A stretch of 64,000 bases of DNA from Leguminivora glycinivorella (Eukaryota; Arthropoda; Insecta; Lepidoptera; Tortricidae): the NCBI RefSeq assembly GCF_023078275.1, contig NC_062975.1, positions 23,466,641 through 23,530,640 of the forward strand, written 5' to 3'. Shown piece by piece: positions 50,286 to 61,241 of the stretch; the stretch's first letter is position 1, and every line of letters begins with the position of its first letter. The position numbers and the translations under genes are program-made. The notes below the pieces were generated by a model, which was given only the letters and a program-made list of their open reading frames with translations, searched no databases and was not told the DNA's origin.

Positions 50286-50887
50286 AAACAGTATTAGGGA
50301 AAATATAACATAATTTTGTAAATTTCTAATATCTGTTAAACCAGAATTTTGTAATAGAATCTTGGTAGCAATTCTCAAAATTATACCGCTTAGGAAAATA
50401 TCCCAATGCACCTCGGGTTTTTTTATATATTTTTTATAACTGATTTAGGCAACGTAAGTATGTATATACATAATATAAAATTAATCTGTACTTAATGGAT
50501 ATGATAATGTAATATTGTCACTGAAGTTACGACATGAACTATGAGAACAAGGACGTTTTTCTGATTAACCATAGATGTCCCTGTTTTCATTATTTAAGGC
50601 TATATTAATATTTTTTTATTAAAATAGCGATGAAGATTTCATTTTAAATAATTGAACACTACACATTTTTAAAAATTAAAAGGTAAAACGATTACGTTAT
50701 TTTTTTCCAAGAATAAAATTATGATATACCATTTCTTTAAAACAAAGAAAAAAATCATACAAAATTATCATGAACATTTAGTTCCTAGTATTCCTCTATA
50801 TGAAATCATATTATATTTTCGTAATTTGTATGACTTCGAGAACTTTTTTATTAAAATTGGAACGTGTCGTGATTCTAAGTAAAAAAG
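50286..50887. other. AT-rich non-coding sequence
   Basis: No supported feature was seen in this stretch. Confidence 0.35.
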
Positions 50888-51044
50888 TACAGTCTGGCAA
50901 ACAGAGTAAAAGTTAATAGGGGCGCCACCGTCTATGCAAACCGTTATGCATGTGGCGACTATTGAGTCACTTTTGTGTGAGAACAGGTAAGTGTTACTAT
51001 GATAAAAAATATAGTTTCATGTCTACCTTTTTTGCCAGGTTGTA
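50888..51044 (+). mobile_element. Family O element, intact copy
   Basis: The ends TACAGTCTGGCAAA and TTTTGCCAGGTTGTA are inverted repeats. The interior ATGCATGTGGCGACTATTGA matches the interrupted copy at 36877-37205. Confidence 0.75.
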
Positions 51045-51295
51045 AATAAAAATGGTGTAGTGTACAATTTGAAGTAAAATGGACCTAATACGAAATACAG
51101 GGATTATTTAGATGGCTGCTTTGTAAGTCTACATTTTGTACGGATAGATCTCTTAACTTACCAAATATAGTAGATAGCGTTGGTTTCTTATATATCTGAA
51201 AAAGAATAAAAGTAAGTTAAGTTATTCATAAGTGAACATTTAAACTTATTGTTAAAAGTTTGTACTTGTTATTAAAGTTAATCAAACATTGCATA

Positions 51296-51396
51296 AGGGC
51301 TTATTTACACGATGCTTGAGCTCCTATAATTAATATGAGTCCGTAATGTACCTAACTGAAATCTTATGCGAGTTCGCGCGCGTGTAAATAAGCCAT
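51296..51396. mobile_element. MITE family P, compact copy
   Basis: GGGCTTATTTACACG and CGTGTAAATAAGCC are inverted ends. The interior has CCGTAATGTA and TATGCGAGTTCGCGCG, as in 49949-50285. Confidence 0.75.
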
Positions 51397-52465
51397 AAAT
51401 AAATGTTAACTTTAATTATCGTCATATTTTATAAGATATTTATTTTACAACTGTTTGGATTTTTGGCGTTCAAAAAGCTAGAAAGAGAAAAAAAATAGTA
51501 CGTAGGGATTATGTTTGTATGAATTAAAGTGTAATAGACCACATTTCTTTTAGGCGCCTGTCTGAGTTGGCCACGTGTTTTCTCGGATACTAAAATGCTT
51601 GTTTGGTCGGACCATTGGAGTCAGAAAAAAATTGTCCAGTTTTTCTATCATTTTTTCTTAAAATTACAGATTGGTTAGATAAATTGAGGCAATTGTGTTT
51701 TAATTCAAGTATTATAGGATAAAAATAAAAAATGTATTTTGTTAAACAGAATGACACAAAAACCCAAACTATTTTTTTTATTTTAATGTCTGTTACATTA
51801 CAAAATATGCTCCCTATCGACAGTGTGTCACAGTAAAAAAGTGTCCCATTAATTAACTTTTTAGTGCCAAAAAGCCAAGGTCAAACCTTGACTAAATTTT
51901 AATAATAGAATTATTTCAGTTTAATGCTACTTAATTTAACTATATAATAATTATAATGTGTAGTATTTATGTGTAAATTGTAATATCAATATCAAATGAG
52001 ATTAAATAAAATGTGCAATGAAAAGTTTTTTTTTATTTATCTTACAATGTTTTCAATGGTAATTTTGTAAATATTTGAATTGTTTACATTGACTTTGTTT
52101 CATTTTGCATTGGTCAAGTAAATTTTATAAATTAAAAAAAAAAGTACTAAATAACTTATCCAAAGGCAAGATCATAATTGACTATTTAATTTTGACGGAC
52201 CAGTAAGTTATTTAATAAAAAAATATGACTACTAGCCACTGACTGATTTAGGGTCTCCCCAAAAACCAACCATTTTAATTATAAACTTGGACTAAAAGTT
52301 CCATTAGACACAGTTGGGCCCATAATTAATGATCTGTCCGCTGACCAAATTACACTTCTTTGAAAACTTGGCCCCAGAGTACACTTCCTTATTCGGATTT
52401 AGAATATGCACTGCTAAAGTAAAGCCTGGCGTATAAGCATGGTCGCGCGGTAAATGATAAAACAT
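51397..52465. other. AT-rich non-coding sequence
   Basis: No gene or classified element is visible. Long A/T runs and near-random AT-rich sequence dominate. Confidence 0.4.
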
Positions 52466-52640
52466 CAGGCCAGGCCCCGTAGCCGAATGGCATTTCTCCG
52501 ACGCCAAACGAAAGCGATACGCCGCTGGCTCTGTCGCGCCAATACGCAAGCGCGATAGAGATAGATATCTACTAGCGCTTCGTTTCGTGAGCGTTTCGTG
52601 AGCGATTGTGCCATTCGGCTAGCCACCCAGGCAGGCAAGT
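52466..52640 (-). mobile_element. MITE family E, copy 4 (minus)
   Basis: CGTAGCCGAATGGCATTTCT to TGTGCCATTCGGCTAGCCAC, with AGATATCTACTAGCGCTTCG inside. It is the reverse of 28658-28816 and very similar to it. Confidence 0.85.
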
Positions 52641-53348
52641 AGGTACTTACAAATAGTACGCTAGAGAAAAAATAATATATAATTATGATCGCAAAATATA
52701 TGATTCTAAACGCGAATGTTATAAATTATCTAGATTTTTTGTGAAGTTTGTGAAATTTTTATTTAGCTACATGCTATGTAAGTATCTACCTACCCTACAT
52801 TTTACACTAAATATTAAAATTATTTAACAGTACAAAATAGTTGATACCTAATTACAAAAGTTTATGTTCGTACCGTCAGCTGATCACGTTTGGTTAAATA
52901 TTTGAATAGATCTTGAGTTCGTCTAGGATTATAATTATCACTCGTGTCTCGGTGTCTAAAAGAATTATTATGGAGGTACTTTTTTTAATAATGTTATTAC
53001 AATCCGGGAATACATAAAATATAGTATTTATTTAGACGACATAACTTTTTCGTCCGTTTTAAATTCAAAGAAAAATATTTTTTTGCATTAACAAACAATA
53101 CCTATTTTCAAACATTTTTCCAACCTCGGATAAAGAAAAACCGACTTCCTTTACCTAAGATTAATGACGAATTCCTCGTTTTTGGCAATTAATTCCCGTC
53201 ATCCGCAAAGATATGAAAAATGCCAAGTCTTCGCGATAACGTTACAAATTTTTGCAATTATTTCTGTCGGCTCATAATTGAGTTGTGAAGAATGCGGTCT
53301 AGACGAAGTTGTTAATTTTATTGAGCCTAAATAATTTCATAATAATTG
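52641..53348. other. AT-rich non-coding sequence
   Basis: No supported feature was seen in this stretch. Confidence 0.35.
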
Positions 53349-53356
53349 GTTTAAAC

Positions 53357-53564
53357 TACTGATGTGCCGACGGAAACTTTCCAAAATTCTGAAATTTTCA
53401 CATAGGAAAACTTCGGAAACTTTCCATACGTTGTATGGACAATTGTATGAATCGAAATTTTCCATTTCATAAATTTAAATTCCCTTTATTTTTCGTGAAA
53501 CTTTCGTGAATTTTTCTTGAAATTTAAGATTTTTTGGAAAGTTTCCGCAACTTGCACATCACTA
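53357..53564. mobile_element. 208-bp hAT-type MITE
   Basis: TACTGATGTGC and GCACATCACTA are inverted ends. The 8-bp GTTTAAAC occurs on both sides (53349-53356, 53565-53572). The interior repeats GGAAACTTTCC-like and GTGAAACTTTCGTG words. Confidence 0.82.
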
Positions 53565-53572
53565 GTTTAAAC

Positions 53573-54094
53573 TTTCACGATAATTACAAATAATTACTTT
53601 TCAACCGGGACTTAATCGCGTATGAACCTACATGTTGAACTGACCTCCAAAGTTTCAGGGACGGCGTTGTCCTCGTGGTCTGAGGTCTGAGGCCACCATC
53701 CATAATAATTATTATTGTTTCGACGTTAAATGCAAAATTTCTATCTAGGGGTCAGCAATTCCCGTCAACTTTGTACAATGCCACGTCAGCAAATTTTAAT
53801 TGATCCTATTTTGTTACGACTTTCGTAAGATATATACAGGATAATTGTTATAATTAAGAAAATATAGATACTAGAGAACCTTAATGACGAAATAAAACTT
53901 AATAAAATCTCAATTCATCAACAAAATCTTGGTAACAAAATAGGAATTAATAAAAACAAATTTAACTTTTCCCTTAATTTTTGTACAAAGTTGACGGGAA
54001 TTGCTGGGGTACAGTTGCAGTAGTGCCCCCGACAAGACTAGCCAAGCTAAACTCAACTGCACTACTTACCTTTTCTCGAAGTGATTCGTCGTTG
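53573..54094. other. Non-coding sequence
   Basis: AATTCCCGTCAACTTTGTAC (53758) is mirrored by GTACAAAGTTGACGGGAATT (53983-54002), so 53758-54002 may be a TIR element of ~245 bp. Confidence 0.55.
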
Positions 54095-54139
54095 TTTTAA
54101 CCCCCGACGCAAAAACGACGGGGTGTTATAAGTTTGACG

Positions 54140-54170
<31 letters not shown>

Positions 54171-54346
54171 GTGTGTCTGTCTGTGGCATCGTAGCTTCCG
54201 AACGGATGAACCAATTTCGATTTAGTTTTTTTGTTCGAAAGCTGAGTTAGTCGGGAGTGTTCTTAGCCATGTTTCATGAAAATCGGTCCACTATGTCGCG
54301 GTAGGGGGTTCTTTCAAAAATTTAATTTTGTGGTTATGAATGAATT
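54095..54346 (+). mobile_element. Family C element, complete
   Basis: AACCCCCGACGCAAAAACGA, GTGTTATAAGTTTGACGTGT, (TCTG)n, AGCTTCCGAACGGATGAACC, GAGTTAGTCGGGAGTG and CACTATGTCGCGGTAGGGGG occur in order, ending TTTAATTTTGTGGTTATG. Confidence 0.85.
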
Positions 54347-54506
54347 TGACCGGCTAGAGCTTTTTGAAGCAGATCTGTAACGGAATTGTCACGTTTTAGT
54401 TATATGTCGTCACTTACGTAGACATTACATAGGTACAAATATACATACAATATACTTAGTAGATATTACGCACAGTTGCTTGATAGCACTATTAAAATAA
54501 TAATTA

Positions 54507-54680
54507 TTCATTTCATTTCATTTCATTTTCATTTATTTATTTAAATCAAGCAACATGGCTCATACAATGGGTGACAAAATAACTAAGTACCTATACAATT
54601 TAGAAATTAAAATAAACATCAAATAACGCACAATAACAATAAAGCATTAATTAAATTATGGGAAACATGTCAAAAATTAT
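54507..54680 (-). mobile_element. LINE 3' tail (minus)
   Basis: TTCATTTCATTTCATTTTCA followed by TTTATTTAAATCAAGCAACA and TGGCTCATACAATGGGTGAC is the reverse of a tandem-tailed LINE 3' end. No coding sequence is attached. Confidence 0.55.
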
Positions 54681-54754
54681 AAAAAATAAGTAAATTATTT
54701 AATAATAAAATAATAATAATTATGAAGAGCGATAATAAAACTTCCATTTCCTAA

Positions 54755-54935
54755 CGATTTTAATGAAATTTTCTAACCTCTTTTCTTTTGAGGGAGAATA
54801 TTTTATATTCGCTCAAAGGTTGAATGGAAGAGATCCCTTATAGGGATAAGTTCGCCTTTGTACACCATAACTATACTGTATTTCTATGTCCTAACTTGTC
54901 TTATGTACAATAAAGTGTTTACATACATACATTTT
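54755..54935 (+). mobile_element. LINE 3' end (plus)
   Basis: GGTTGAATGGAAGAGATCCC, TTATAGGGATAAGTTCGCCT and TGTACAATAAAGTGTTTACA followed by CATACATAC are the standard 3' terminus of a lepidopteran LINE family. 5' truncated. Confidence 0.7.
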
Positions 54936-55993
54936 TTTTGTTATTTTTGAGTTACTAACCCAGTTTCAATATTTTAATAGACTGTTAAATGTGTATCTTG
55001 GGTGCGTTTATTTTGAAATGAGATACATAAATTGACTCATGATCCTCCTATGTAAGGAAATAATACATAGGTAATTTAGCTTTTAAGATACAGAACTTCC
55101 ACGTGTATGCCTCTCCACCTTATCACGAGTAACCTGAATTCTTAAGTGTTTATATACTTATATTATATCCGTTTTAATGAAATAAACGTCTGAGCGAAAA
55201 CCGAACGTCCTGTGTTTTACTACTTTCCCCGGGTTCCAACAATACTCGTACAATTTATGAGGGCTTTCATGTGAAAAACAGTGAAATCGCAACCGAGCGC
55301 TTGGTCATACCGTGTGTGGTATCAAATTAAAGGGCTTTGCGAGAAGTTTACAAATATATAATCACATTATCGGACTTTTTCTACTTGGTCTAACAAAATA
55401 TGAGAAAATGTCCAAAAGTGGTAATAATTGTACCGGTGAAGGCTCGTTTTCAAAAAATTGCCAAAAATAAATAATAGCAATTTATAATCACTAAGGTAAA
55501 ACAGAAATTTAAGAGAACGTTACAGATTAATTAAGTACAAAAATTACTTCGATGTAATGTAGATTTTCAAAGAAATTGTCACTTAATTTTAAGTTATTTC
55601 TGAAAAAAATTGAATTCGTCTTAGCCTCGTTTACTCCTTTTCCAAACCTTATAATAAAAATGTAGTCTTAGAAAATTGTAGTACAGGATATACGAATTAT
55701 AAATTTACCTGTTTTAGTATTCAAAATTGTCAAAATTTTACAAATATGATCGACTAATTCAGCTCTATACGTGAGTTTTTCTAAACGTGCATTAGAGAAA
55801 AATACATAATTAATTCAGTGAGTTAGTTTTTAAAAATCCAGTCTTATAACAATTAAGATAATAAGATGCTCTAACTGAAACTTGAATTAAATAAATCTAT
55901 TGGATAACGGAAAGTGTAGTATTTCACCGAGTAAAACTATCAATTTTACATTCTTTTGACGTTTTTGTTTGAAAGCACCAATACAATACAATG
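54936..55993. other. AT-rich non-coding sequence
   Basis: No supported feature was seen in this stretch. Confidence 0.35.
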
Positions 55994-56135
55994 CGATCAG
56001 TTTTCCGTGATCATGATGCATGCAACTGCGTCGAAATATCGGGAGCTCGACAAAAGTCAAAAAGGTAATCACGGTCTATATCCCGGTCAATATAAGTCTA
56101 ATGAAAATAACCGTGAATCATTCAAAACTCTTAAT
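55994..56135 (+). repeat. Family X repeat
   Basis: CAGTTTTCCGTGATCATGAT, GCATGCAACTGCGTCGAAAT, GGGAGCTCGACAAAAGTCAA and GTAATCACGGTCTATATCCC are followed by AACCGTGAATCATTCAAAAC, identical in order to 61485-61620. Confidence 0.8.
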
Positions 56136-56154
56136 ACAATACAATCCCTTAAGT

Positions 56155-56290
56155 GTAAACCTGAGTGGATGCTCCGAGCGAGCGTGCGTCCACCCTAGCA
56201 AAGTCGACTCAAGACACTTAGTATCAGCTTCAATTTTATTGTTTGACATGCACGCCCCGCTGCACGTACAAATATGAGCGTGCACCTTCG
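56155..56290 (+). mobile_element. Family H, copy 3
   Basis: CCTGAGTGGATGCTCCGAGC, GTGCGTCCACCCTAGC, GTCGACTCAAGACA and GACATGCACGCCCCGCTGCA match 2738-2901. This copy lacks the hAT insertion and preserves the empty site CAAATATGAGCGTGCACCTT. Confidence 0.75.
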
Positions 56291-56570
56291 CACGGAAGGC
56301 ACAGCAAATCAAGGTCAACTTTCTAAAGGTCAACACTCTCAGATAAAAAGACAACAGCGTCCCTCGGGCCGCCACATATCAGCAGCCATTACTCAACGCC
56401 CCCGCATATATCATATCCTGCAGACTACACCGCGTAAATCATGCTACTTCCACAATATCTCACTTTACATGCTCATGTGCAGCTCAGGACAACATTTTGG
56501 CAACCATTCTATATTACAAAGAGGTTAATTTTTTTTAAAACTTATTTAATAGACGATGGGCCGACGAAAA

Positions 56571-56809
56571 CTAACCTAACCACAAAATTAAAACTTTGAA
56601 AAAACCCCCGACCGCGTCATAGTAGACCGATTTTCATGAAACATAGCTCTAGAACACTCCCGATTAACTCAGCTTTCAGACAAAAAAAATGAAATCTAAA
56701 TCGGTTCATCCGTTTGGGAGCTACGATGCCACAGACAGACACACACACACACAGACAGACAGACACGTCAAACTTATAACACCCCGTCGTTTTTGCGTCG
56801 GGGGTTAAA
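56571..56809 (-). mobile_element. Family C element (minus)
   Basis: CACAAAATTAAAACTTTGAA to ACACCCCGTCGTTTTTGCGT is the complete family reversed, with a (CA)n/(CAGA)n tract. Confidence 0.85.
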
Positions 56810-57242
56810 AATGAAGTTGAATACCTACAAAAAAAATTAGTACAACAGTGTATCCATAAATTTGTCCTGAAGTGTATCAGCAATAGATAACTGCTCAACA
56901 TTGAATCTTATGTCACCTCAATAGAGTGTTCGAAACGTCAACTGACAGGCTCAATGGTCGATGTAACACCAACTCTTTTATAGAGAGATAAGATCGTTTT
57001 TACCTCACTAGTTTTGAAGAGAGAAAAATAGTGATTTATGCGTTAGTTTTGTTTATGTGATTGTGGTGTCGAGTGCGCAAGTTTAGTTGTATGGAAACGT
57101 GAATATTGAATGTGTTTTTCACCACACCAACTGGTAAAGGCTTGATACTTCAACGAATGACAAAGTTGCATTTTATCCACAGGAGTGTGAAATTTCAGAC
57201 AAGGTACAATTGACGTTTTAATAATGATTTATCAATGATTGA
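56810..57242. other. Non-coding sequence
   Basis: No supported feature was seen in this stretch. Confidence 0.35.
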
Positions 57243-57519
57243 TGATGATTATCTAAGTGTGGTGGCGGGTCCCCCGTGTGGTGACGGGTTAAGAATTTCA
57301 CTACCCCCTTTCTTCTCGTGGGTGTCGTAGAATTCGACTGTGGGATATGGGTTAAATTATGGCGTAGGCGAGAGGCTGGCAACCTGTCACTGCAATGTCA
57401 CAATTTGGATTTCTTTCAACCCCTTTTTGCTAAGAGTGGCACTGAAACTTAGTAGTTCCCGTGCTCTGCCTATTCCTTTATGGGATACAGGCGTGATTAT
57501 ATGTATATGTGTGTATGTA
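57243..57519 (+). mobile_element. Family Q, longest copy (RTE-type LINE 3' end)
   Basis: GTGTGGTGACGGGTTAAGAA, TCTCGTGGGTGTCGTAGAAT, GGCGTAGGCGAGAGGCTGGC, AACCTGTCACTGCAATGTCA, AAGAGTGGCACTGAAACTTA and CCTTTATGGGATACAGGCGT end in TATGTATATGTGTGTATGTA. The order and tandem tail fit an RTE-like 3' UTR; the assignment is from familiarity. Confidence 0.7.
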
Positions 57520-57765
57520 TCTAAACTCTACATAAAACAGGCCCGTTCCAGCATTACCGACCAAGAATGCTGGCGACGTTTCGTTGAATCGCAATTCTGA
57601 TACGTCGTTGTCCGATAAAGTCGCAAAGTTACAATTCCTCAAGGGCCTGTTTTAGATATAAGCTAGCTATCAATAAAACCTACTTTAAAAATACAATTTA
57701 ATATGCTTGATTTACATAATTATATAAGAAACTATATAATTATATGATTATATAACCTCCTTAGT

Positions 57766-57849
57766 TTTTTAAGCCCCGACGCAAAAACGAAGGGGTGTTA
57801 TAAGTTTGACGTGTCTGTCTGTCTGTCTGTCTATCTGTCCATCTGTCCA

Positions 57850-57896
<47 letters not shown>

Positions 57897-58092
57897 GCCT
57901 GTCTGTTTGTCTGTTTGTCTGTGGGTGTGTTTGTCTGTGGCATCGTAGCTAACGAACGGATGAACCGATTTAGATTTAGTTTTTTTTGTCTGAAAGCTGA
58001 GTTTGTCGGGAGTGTTCTTAGCCATGTTTCATGAAAATCGGTCTAACTATGTCGCGGTCGGGGGTTTTTTCAAAATTTTAATTTTGTGATTA
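57766..58092 (+). mobile_element. Family C element with expanded (TCTG)n
   Basis: It has the family C order, with an enlarged tetranucleotide tract at about 57814-57925. The tract accounts for the extra length relative to other copies. Confidence 0.85.
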
Positions 58093-58472
58093 AATATTAC
58101 ATGTAAACTTGTTCTCATAAATAAATTCTCAAACCAGACTACATTGTAAGTAGTATACAAGCTACTTATGTAAACAGAATGCACTTTTATAAAACTCCAG
58201 CAATAGCCAAGAACAACAGCTATAACGCGCAATTTGACACATTGCCGGCCCGTTCCGTTCCGGTCCCGTATCGGAAATACATAACTGCCGTATAAAGGCG
58301 AGTTCACACACGCGGTTCAGCTACCACGAGTCACTGACGCTGTCTGTGGCTTGCGTGGACGACGACGGGACGTGCATTTTTCTCGTACTAATGTAAGCGA
58401 GATGTATGTACCTACCAGTAATTATGTTCACTTATTTCAGCATCAAAAATATTAGGCTATATTGTTTATAAA
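58093..58472. other. Non-coding sequence with a GC-rich patch
   Basis: 58240-58375 (CCGTTCCGTTCCGGTCCCGT, GTCTGTGGCTTGCGTGGACG) is relatively GC-rich and may be repeat-derived. No ORF is supported. Confidence 0.4.
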
Positions 58473-59094
58473 GTGGAGGTTGACCTCCGTGAGCTCGGCG
58501 TCGGCGAAAGCTGGCGCGATACCGCCCAAGATCGAGTAAAGTGGCGTGCTCTTGTGTTGGAGGCCAAAACTCATTTTGGGTTATCGCGCCAGCCAAGTAA
58601 GTCGCCGTGTGCCTGCTATACGGTCACAATTCAAAAAACCATTTTTTCGAGAAATCGCGTCTCAAAGTTTTGAGAGTATAGTTCAGGCTGTTAAATAGGA
58701 TCTTACTTCTTGAGTTTTAGGTCTATGAATTTGAAATTTAGCTTTATTTACTCAGAATGATATAACCCTTCATAATATCACGCCACTTTTCACTAAAAAA
58801 AAATTTTTTTTAAGATACAAGGCCTGAAAGACAGGTATTTAGAGTTATGGCTGTATTGCAGAAACATTTTTTAAGATTTTGAGATGCGTCCAAAATTAAA
58901 CGAGATTATTGGATAAAGGTATCATGCAAATATATATGAAAAAACACCATATAGTTAAAATAATTTTATTTATGAACTTTTCCAGTACCGATAGTAATAA
59001 TTATGTGTAACTAGCTTATATTCATCAACATTATATTACGTCATTACCAAATATTATTAATAATTTAAAATTGAAACAAATAAAACTTTGTAGC

Positions 59095-59875
59095 TTACGT
59101 ATCTTGGTGTCACCCTGGATAGAAGCCTGAATTTCAAGGAACACCTGACCAGCCTATCTGCGAAGCTCAAGACCCGGAACAGCATCATTCAGAAGCTTAC
59201 TGGAACTACCTGGGGTGCCAACGCAGCAACATTTCGGACAACCGCGCTATCCCTAGTCTACTCCTCTGCCGAGTACTGCTCAGCGTGGTTAAACAGCACC
59301 CATACTGCCGCGGTAACGCCCAGCTGAACCACACTATGCGACTCATCAGCGGCTGCCTAAAACCAACTCCCACACACTGGTTGCCGGTGCTGAGTCATAT
59401 TTTACCTCCAAACTTCCGCCGAGAAAATTCCCTTTTTCGTAAAATCGCCAAGATTCGGAGCAGACACAAGTTTACCCATCCACCGAGACCTCGACGCGCT
59501 AAAGTCTCTTAGACTGAAGTCTCGACTACCCCCGATATTGAATTCCACTAAAGTGGGTCACAAGTAAGCCCCTTAGAGGCATGGATAATGGACTGGGTAG
59601 CCAGAGCTCTTCCTACAGAGCTGTTAGAATTCGATACTGGGACCCGACCAGTGGGATTTAAGGAGCCTCGACAGGTTTGGTGTCGGCTGAGCCGTATCAG
59701 GACAGGCATCGGCACTGCTCAACTCTGTGGTGCAGATGGGGATGGCGCGAGTCAGCGGAGTGACAATGTGGCCACCCAGATCCGACGGTGCACGTTTAGC
59801 GGAAAAAGGGCAGATCTTAAGACACTTTCGACAAATGCCGTTGAATATCTTAAGTCTAGTTTTTCAATAATTTAA
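59095..59875 (+). mobile_element. LINE ORF2 C-terminal fragment inside the hAT-like element
   Basis: The frames read YLGVTLDRSLNFKEHLTSLS, YSSAEYCSAWLNSTHT, RLISGCLKPTPTHWLPVLSH and DWVARALPTELLEFDTGTRP, consecutive C-terminal regions of a Jockey/RTE-type ORF2. Several frameshifts and stops break it. A short A/T-rich tail ends near 59920 (GATAAATAAATTCAG). Confidence 0.75.
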
Positions 59876-59967
59876 GTAGAGAACAACGTGTAACTCGTGC
59901 AAACCATACGATAAATAAATTCAGACTGGAAAAATAATTATGATAGTAATGAGCCATATTAGTCAAC

Positions 59968-60018
59968 TCAACTTTGTTTTCTTACAAGTACAGTTCACTT
60001 GTAAAAAAACAAAGTTGA
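59968..60018. repeat. Hairpin within the hAT-like element
   Basis: TCAACTTTGTTTTCTTACAAGT-type left arm pairs with ACTTGTAAAAAAACAAAGTT around ACAGTTC; about 20 bp with one mismatch/bulge. Confidence 0.65.
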
Positions 60019-60662
60019 GATTTGTTTAATCATTTTGTGTAGTAGTTTCGGCGTCGGGCTGGTAATTTTGTAATAATAAGTGTGATACTGACTGCTGTGA
60101 CACAATATTTAAAGGGATTTATCGCAATTATCACTCAAATTTTTAGGACGCAACTCAAAACTTACATTTAAAACGTGTGCTATACAGCCACAACTCAAAA
60201 CGGCCGTCGGTTTACATGCGAACAGACTGGCAAGTGGCCGTATTGCAGGGAATCTTCTGACAATTTATGGTCAATTCCATACGGCCACTTGTGAGAAAAA
60301 GGCTTTTAAGGACCTTTTTTGCTATGGCTCTCGAAATAAGGTCGTAAATTGAACGATTTTGAATACGAATCTGCAATAATCCAGAAAATTAAAAATTTTG
60401 AGTTGTGGCCGTATAGCAGGCACACGGCGAAGTAAGTAAATTTATACAAAACTAAAAACTAATTTTTCAACTTAAAAAAAAAACTTATCAATAGTATCAC
60501 TAATACTATTTATCAACTTACTGGAACCCCAGTAGCTGTTTAACGACTGCATACAACGTCATGGTCGTATTTTTGTCACTTGTCACATCATGCGTCACTT
60601 TCGCACTTACATACTAGTTAAAATGTGACAGACATTTTGTTTATTTTAATTTTGCTAATGAT

Positions 60663-61016
60663 AGACAGCCACCCATCTTACGCCGTGGATTGCATGGATG
60701 CGTAACTTCGATATGACGCGACGCGGCGCAAAGAAATCAAACCCACGGAAGTGTCTTAGGTGGGGCGATGTATCGATGATAGGCGATGCGATGCGACACC
60801 ACAGCGACGGTCGCGCGATCGTCATCGACGCAAGCCATAACGTTACGCCGTGGCTTGCGTGGGCGACGGTCGCGCGATGGTCGCGCGACGGCGATGCGAC
60901 GCATACGAAACCTAACCTTATCGATATGGAAGTAGACGATGCGATGAGACGCGACGGCGACGATCGCGCGACGATCGCGCGACCGTCGCCCATGCAAGAC
61001 ACGGCGTTAGCCCTAC
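60663..61016. repeat. CpG-rich block with inverted ends
   Basis: The ends CGCCGTGGATTGCATGG and CCATGCAAGACACGGCG are inverted repeats. Inside, CGACGGTCGCGCGATCGTC, GACGGTCGCGCGATGGTCGC and GACGATCGCGCGACGATCGC are dense CG-containing words. TACGCCGTGGCTTGCGTGGG at 60845 repeats the end internally. Probably a compound MITE. Confidence 0.7.
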
Positions 61017-61241
61017 AGTGTGTCCGATACCTTACTTACTCAGTACCACTGATTGTTTGTCGGTTCAGCTCGCGACGCTTTCTGCGAACGATATTGTTTT
61101 CTTGCAATATTCAGGGCAATGGCGGGTGCAGCTTAGCTGTAAAAGCTTGAGCTATAACTCCAATATCCAGATATACGCTGGATTGAAGTTATAGCCACGA
61201 ACTATTGCCAAAGGTCACATTGGAATGATAAAACTAAATTG
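61017..61241. other. Non-coding sequence with a small hairpin
   Basis: GAGCTATAACTCCAATATCC and GGATTGAAGTTATAGC (61150-61193) form an imperfect stem. Nothing else is supported. Confidence 0.5.

Larger units (their letters stand above)
58603..60429. mobile_element. 1.83-kb hAT-like element containing a LINE fragment
   Basis: CGCCGTGTGCCTGCTATACG at the left and its reverse complement (CGTATAGCAGGCACACGGCG) at the right continue as TIRs through CACAA.TCAAAA. AAGTAAGT is duplicated at 58595-58602 and 60430-60437. A subterminal copy GTGCTATACAGCCACAACTC lies at about 60178. The interior lacks a transposase but holds the LINE fragment at 59095-59875. Confidence 0.85.
58473..60440 (+). mobile_element. 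LINE ORF2 C-terminal fragment, split by a hAT-like element at its stop codon
   Basis: 58473-58602 encodes DLRELGVGESWRDTAQDRVK and WRALVLEAKTHFGLSRQPSK, the C-terminal end common in lepidopteran RTE-type ORF2 proteins. The hAT-like insertion at 58603-60429 falls so that the stop TAA is within the duplicated AAGTAAGT. The 3' UTR continues after 60438. Confidence 0.65.

Noticed and set aside
57761..58025. Minus-strand open frames rich in Thr-Asp-Arg-Gln
   Set aside because: They translate the (TCTG)n microsatellite in a family C element.
60655..61150. Overlapping open frames of 86-150 codons on both strands
   Set aside because: They are open because of CG-rich repeat composition. No domain is visible, and inverted repeats explain the block.
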